A DNA stretch of 64,000 nucleotides, from positions 248,001 through 312,000 of the forward strand of contig NZ_JQML01000001.1 of assembly GCF_000744705.1 (NCBI RefSeq), in the 5' to 3' direction. The notes below the pieces were generated by a model. The model had not been told where the DNA came from. It did no database searches and saw nothing but the letters and a program-made list of their open reading frames with translations. Both the position numbers and the translations under genes were made by a program. Origin of the DNA: Streptacidiphilus albus JL83 (GTDB lineage Bacteria > Actinomycetota > Actinomycetes > Streptomycetales > Streptomycetaceae). Positions 61,330-64,000 of the stretch are shown piece by piece (position 1 is the first letter of the stretch; each line of letters starts with the position of its first letter).

Positions 61330-62559
61330 ATGGGCCTTCGGCAGCGCATCGCTGACCTCGGGCAGCCACGGTCATCGGCCCGGGCGCTGTTGCTGCTGCC
61401 GCTCGTGCTCATCGCGGCGATCACCGCCGCCGACATCCTGTCCCCGATCCAGGCGCACCTGGGGCCGCTGCTGGTCATCGCCCCGACCATCACGGCTTCG
61501 TTCGCCGGGCCGCGGTGGACCGCCACGATGGGGGCCCTGGCCGTAGCGGCCCAGGCCTTCATCGGTGTCCACTTCGGCGTGCTGCTCACCGACACCGTGA
61601 TCGTCCAGGTCATCGTGCTGGCCCTGCTCTCGGCCCTCGTCGTGGTCTTCAGCCTCGTACGCGAACAGGGCCGGCGGGAGCTGCTGCAGGTGCGGACCGT
61701 GTCCGAAGCCGCACAGAAAGCACTCCTGGGGCCGTTCCCCACCCGGATAGGCCCCCTGCGCTTCGCCGCCCTGTACCTGGCCGCCGAGGACGAGGCCCAG
61801 ATCGGCGGGGACCTGTACGCCGTGGCGCCCGTCGACCACGCCGTACGGATCATCATCGGCGACGTCCGGGGCAAGGGCCTCCAAGCCATCGGGGAGTCCG
61901 GATTCCTGCTCGGCGCCTTCCGCCAGGCATCCCGCCAAAGCCTCACCCTCGACATCCTCGCCGCTGCTCTCGACCAGAGCGTCGCCCAGTACCTGAGCGA
62001 CCTGAGCGGCCTGGTCGACTCCCCGGACGACATCGCCGAGCACTTCGTCACCGCGATGCTGCTGGAGATCCCCGACGAGGGCGACATGGTCCGGATGACC
62101 GACTGCGGTCATCCCCCGCCGCTGCTGATCAGCGCGGGCCGCCTCACGCCCGTGGCCGGCTCGGACCCGGCACCACCACTGGGACTGGGCGCGATGGGAG
62201 CAGGCGGCCAGCCCCTCGACACCTTCCGCTTCGGCCCCGGCGACATGATCCTCCTGTACACCGACGGGGTCGTCGAGGCGCGCGACCACCAGGGGGCCTT
62301 CTACCCCCTGGCAGAGCGCGTGGCCCAGTGGGTCACGCACACCCCAGAGGTGCTGCTCCGGCACCTGCGGGAAGACCTGCTCGCCCATGCCGGCGGACGC
62401 CTGGACGACGACGCGGCCGTCGTCGCCGTGCAGTACGCGGGTGCGCCGGAAATCCTCCGGGACGCCCTCCGCCAGGACGCCGCCACGCAGAATTGTCGGA
62501 TGCACGTGGTGATCGACAGCGCGGAGGAGGAGTCCGGTTCCACCGGCGGCGGCGCTTAA
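61330..62559 (+). CDS. Membrane-anchored PP2C/SpoIIE serine phosphatase
   Basis: A 409-residue protein. Three or four N-terminal helices (LLLLPLVLIAAITAADIL, LGPLLVIAPTITASFAG, VIVQVIVLALLSALVVVF) are followed by a short linker and a SpoIIE domain from about residue 155: IGGDLYAVAPVDHAVRIIIGDVRGKGLQAI with metal Asp residues, TDCGHPPPLLISAG, and ILLYTDGVVEARD ... LDDDAAVVAVQY. This streptomycete family dephosphorylates unknown anti-anti-sigma-like targets. The ATG at 61330 sits close to AGGG. It diverges from the FGE gene, which may be incidental. Confidence 0.88.
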   Translation: MGLRQRIADLGQPRSSARALLLLPLVLIAAITAADILSPIQAHLGPLLVIAPTITASFAGPRWTATMGALAVAAQAFIGVHFGVLLTDTVIVQVIVLALLSALVVVFSLVREQGRRELLQVRTVSEAAQKALLGPFPTRIGPLRFAALYLAAEDEAQIGGDLYAVAPVDHAVRIIIGDVRGKGLQAIGESGFLLGAFRQASRQSLTLDILAAALDQSVAQYLSDLSGLVDSPDDIAEHFVTAMLLEIPDEGDMVRMTDCGHPPPLLISAGRLTPVAGSDPAPPLGLGAMGAGGQPLDTFRFGPGDMILLYTDGVVEARDHQGAFYPLAERVAQWVTHTPEVLLRHLREDLLAHAGGRLDDDAAVVAVQYAGAPEILRDALRQDAATQNCRMHVVIDSAEEESGSTGGGA

Positions 62560-62588
62560 TCACTTGACCCGGTCCGTACGGTGTCCGA

Positions 62589-63374
62589 ATGAAGGACATG
62601 CTGATCGACGAACTCCGCACCGCCTACGACGCCCAACTCCGTGGTGTCACCCCGCCCGGCGGCAACGCCCGCATCGAGCACGACGGCCCGTTGACCCGTG
62701 TGGTCGGCTGGCACCGCGGCTTCGTCACGGGCCCGCGCGACCTCGGCGTGCACGGGGAGGAACTCGACACGCTCATCGCCCGGCAGCGTGACTTCTACGC
62801 TGCCCGTGGCGAGGCGGTCGAGTGGAAGACCCGCGCCCACGATCTCCCCGCCGACCTCACTGACCGACTCGCCACCGCCGGCTTCGTCGCCGAGGACAGC
62901 GAGACCGTGCTCATCGGCCAGTCCGCGGACCTCGCGGCCGACCCGGTCCTGCCCGACGGTGTGACCCTCCGCCGTGTCACCGCCACGTCGGACCTCCGGC
63001 GCATCGCCGCCATGGAGAGCACCGTCTGGGGCGAGGACTGGAGCTGGCTGGGCGACGACCTGGCCGCCCGGATCGAGAACGCCCCCGACGACACCGTCAT
63101 CCTCGTCGCCGAGGCAGGCACCGAAGTCGTCTGCGCCGCCTGGTTGGTGTTCAAGGACGGCGCCGACTTCGGCGGTCTCTGGGGCGGCTCGACGCTCAAG
63201 GAATGGCGCGGACAGGGCATCTACCGGGCCATGGTCGCCCACCGGGCCCAACTCGCCGTTGCCCGCGGTGTCCGCTACCTCTACGTCGACGCCTCGGTCG
63301 ACAGCGCCCCGATCCTCACCAGGCTGGGCCTGCACGCGGTCACCACGACGACACCGTACGTCTGGACGCCCTGA
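62589..63374 (+). CDS. GNAT-family N-acetyltransferase
   Basis: A 261-residue protein. The N-terminal half is a degenerate GNAT-like region (residues about 1-115). The C-terminal half holds the acetyl-CoA fold: LVFKDGADFGGLWGGSTLKEW, then RGQGIYRAMVAHRAQLAVAR (pyrophosphate loop R-G-Q-G-I-Y) and RYLYVDASVDSAPILTRLGL. The substrate is unknown. The ATG at 62589 begins 30 bases after the phosphatase gene. Confidence 0.9.
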   Translation: MKDMLIDELRTAYDAQLRGVTPPGGNARIEHDGPLTRVVGWHRGFVTGPRDLGVHGEELDTLIARQRDFYAARGEAVEWKTRAHDLPADLTDRLATAGFVAEDSETVLIGQSADLAADPVLPDGVTLRRVTATSDLRRIAAMESTVWGEDWSWLGDDLAARIENAPDDTVILVAEAGTEVVCAAWLVFKDGADFGGLWGGSTLKEWRGQGIYRAMVAHRAQLAVARGVRYLYVDASVDSAPILTRLGLHAVTTTTPYVWTP

Positions 63375-63541
63375 CCTCGGCCGTCCTTCGGCGGCAGGGC
63401 ATCGCGGGTGTCCATCGGGGTTCGCACCGTCAGCGCGAGGTTCTTCGTGCTGACGGGCACCATGGAGGTGTCCGCTTGCAGTCTGTTGATCATGTCCTCT
63501 AGGTTCGGGCCCATGCGCGAAGTCGTCCTGGGGGGCATGTG

Positions 63542-64000
63542 GTGACCGGCTCGCTGTTCCTGTCCGGGGGCGGCGGTGCCGAGGACTCGCTCCTGCTGGA
63601 CTCCGCGTTCGCTTCAGCCGTGGGCTCCGGACCGTTGTGGTACTGGCCCGTCGCGATGGATCCGACCGGAGTCGACTACACCGCCTGTCTGGATTGGGTG
63701 ACCGGTGTGTTCGCGCCCCTCGGAGTGGACGAGATCCACATGTGGGACGGCGCGGACGGCGAGCCGGCCGCACGCCTCGCGGAGTTCCGCGGGGTGTACA
63801 TCGGTGGCGGCAACACCTTCCGTCTGCTGGCGGTCCTTCGACGCCACGGCCTCCCACCTGCACTGCAGCGCTTCGTGGAGAACGGCGGAGCCGTCTACGG
63901 AGGAAGCGCGGGCGCGGCGGTGCTGGGTGCCGACATCACGACGGTCGCGCACCTCGATGTGGACTCCTGCCACACGACCGACCCTCGCGGCCTCGACCTG
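63542..64000 (+). CDS. Peptidase E (S51 family), cut by window edge
   Basis: The frame is open from a GTG at 63542 to the last base (153 codons seen of about 220-240 expected). GGGGG lies eight bases upstream. Signature segments are GSLFLSGGGGAEDSLLLDSA, FRGVYIGGGNTFRLLAVLRR, and the nucleophile Ser in GGAVYGGSAGAAVLGADI. S51 enzymes are cytoplasmic serine peptidases; peptidase E cleaves Asp-X dipeptides. The catalytic His/Glu region is beyond the window, so an inactive paralogue cannot be excluded. Confidence 0.87.
   Translation, partial: MTGSLFLSGGGGAEDSLLLDSAFASAVGSGPLWYWPVAMDPTGVDYTACLDWVTGVFAPLGVDEIHMWDGADGEPAARLAEFRGVYIGGGNTFRLLAVLRRHGLPPALQRFVENGGAVYGGSAGAAVLGADITTVAHLDVDSCHTTDPRGLDL

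Noticed and set aside
1..64000. tRNA or rRNA genes
   Set aside because: I found no stretch with a tRNA-like T-loop (GGTTCRANYCC) and acceptor pairing, and no rRNA sequence; short tRNAs could still be missed by eye.

Overview
The window is about 72% GC, with strong GC3 bias, frequent GTG starts and many stop/start overlaps. It carries a tap-tpg pair (terminal-protein system of linear replicons), a 2-methylisoborneol synthase and a bldA-type TTA codon. Together these point to a Streptomyces-like member of the Streptomycetaceae, probably an arm of a linear chromosome or a linear plasmid-derived region.

1-13 kb is a graveyard of mobile DNA. It begins with the tail of a WD40 protein, followed by an IS3-family element (about 726-2018) that cuts off the 5' end of an SCP1.201/DddA-like deaminase toxin, whose probable immunity gene survives. 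Next is an ISKra4-type transposase gene split in two by a 3.84-kb two-recombinase, Tn554-like element (3354-7196). Its imperfect terminal repeats can be read at both junctions, and the interrupted transposase can be rejoined. Two coupled lipoproteins (thioredoxin-like and DsbD-alpha-like) follow. A decapitated TniB ATPase and a frameshifted TniQ end this stretch.

13-17 kb holds an aminoglycoside-phosphotransferase-like kinase, then tpg and tap. tap has a frameshift in its Pro/Ala linker. 17-26 kb holds a LuxR/LAL regulator, two sets of direct repeats, a small acidic peptide gene, an S53 protease, and a coupled secreted protein that has a protease-like propeptide and a PA domain but no visible protease domain.

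26-46 kb is mostly ordinary chromosome: a Pit phosphate transporter with a small partner, MIB synthase, a DUF5994 protein, phosphoketolase, a PAS-PAS-SpoIIE-kinase protein, an EmrB-type exporter with its TetR regulator and paired operators, a Usp protein, a secreted protein under chitinase-type repeats, CopCD, an orphan GltD, an MFS permease, a methyltransferase, and an SDR with a divergent TetR. 46-54 kb has a G1 glutamic peptidase, an NmrA-type gene remnant, membrane proteins, an ECF sigma/anti-sigma pair, a decaying XRE-NB-ARC regulator and an alpha/beta hydrolase.

54.5-61.2 kb is the most coherent functional unit. It has two divergent cytoplasmic sulfatases, each with a C-x-P-x-R formylglycine motif, an MFS transporter behind one of them, a formylglycine-generating enzyme and a PadR regulator. 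A GTACATA/TATGTAC motif recurs before both sulfatases, before padR and before the FGE gene, suggesting one regulon for uptake and desulfation of an unknown sulfate ester. The window ends with a membrane SpoIIE phosphatase, a GNAT acetyltransferase and a partial S51 peptidase.
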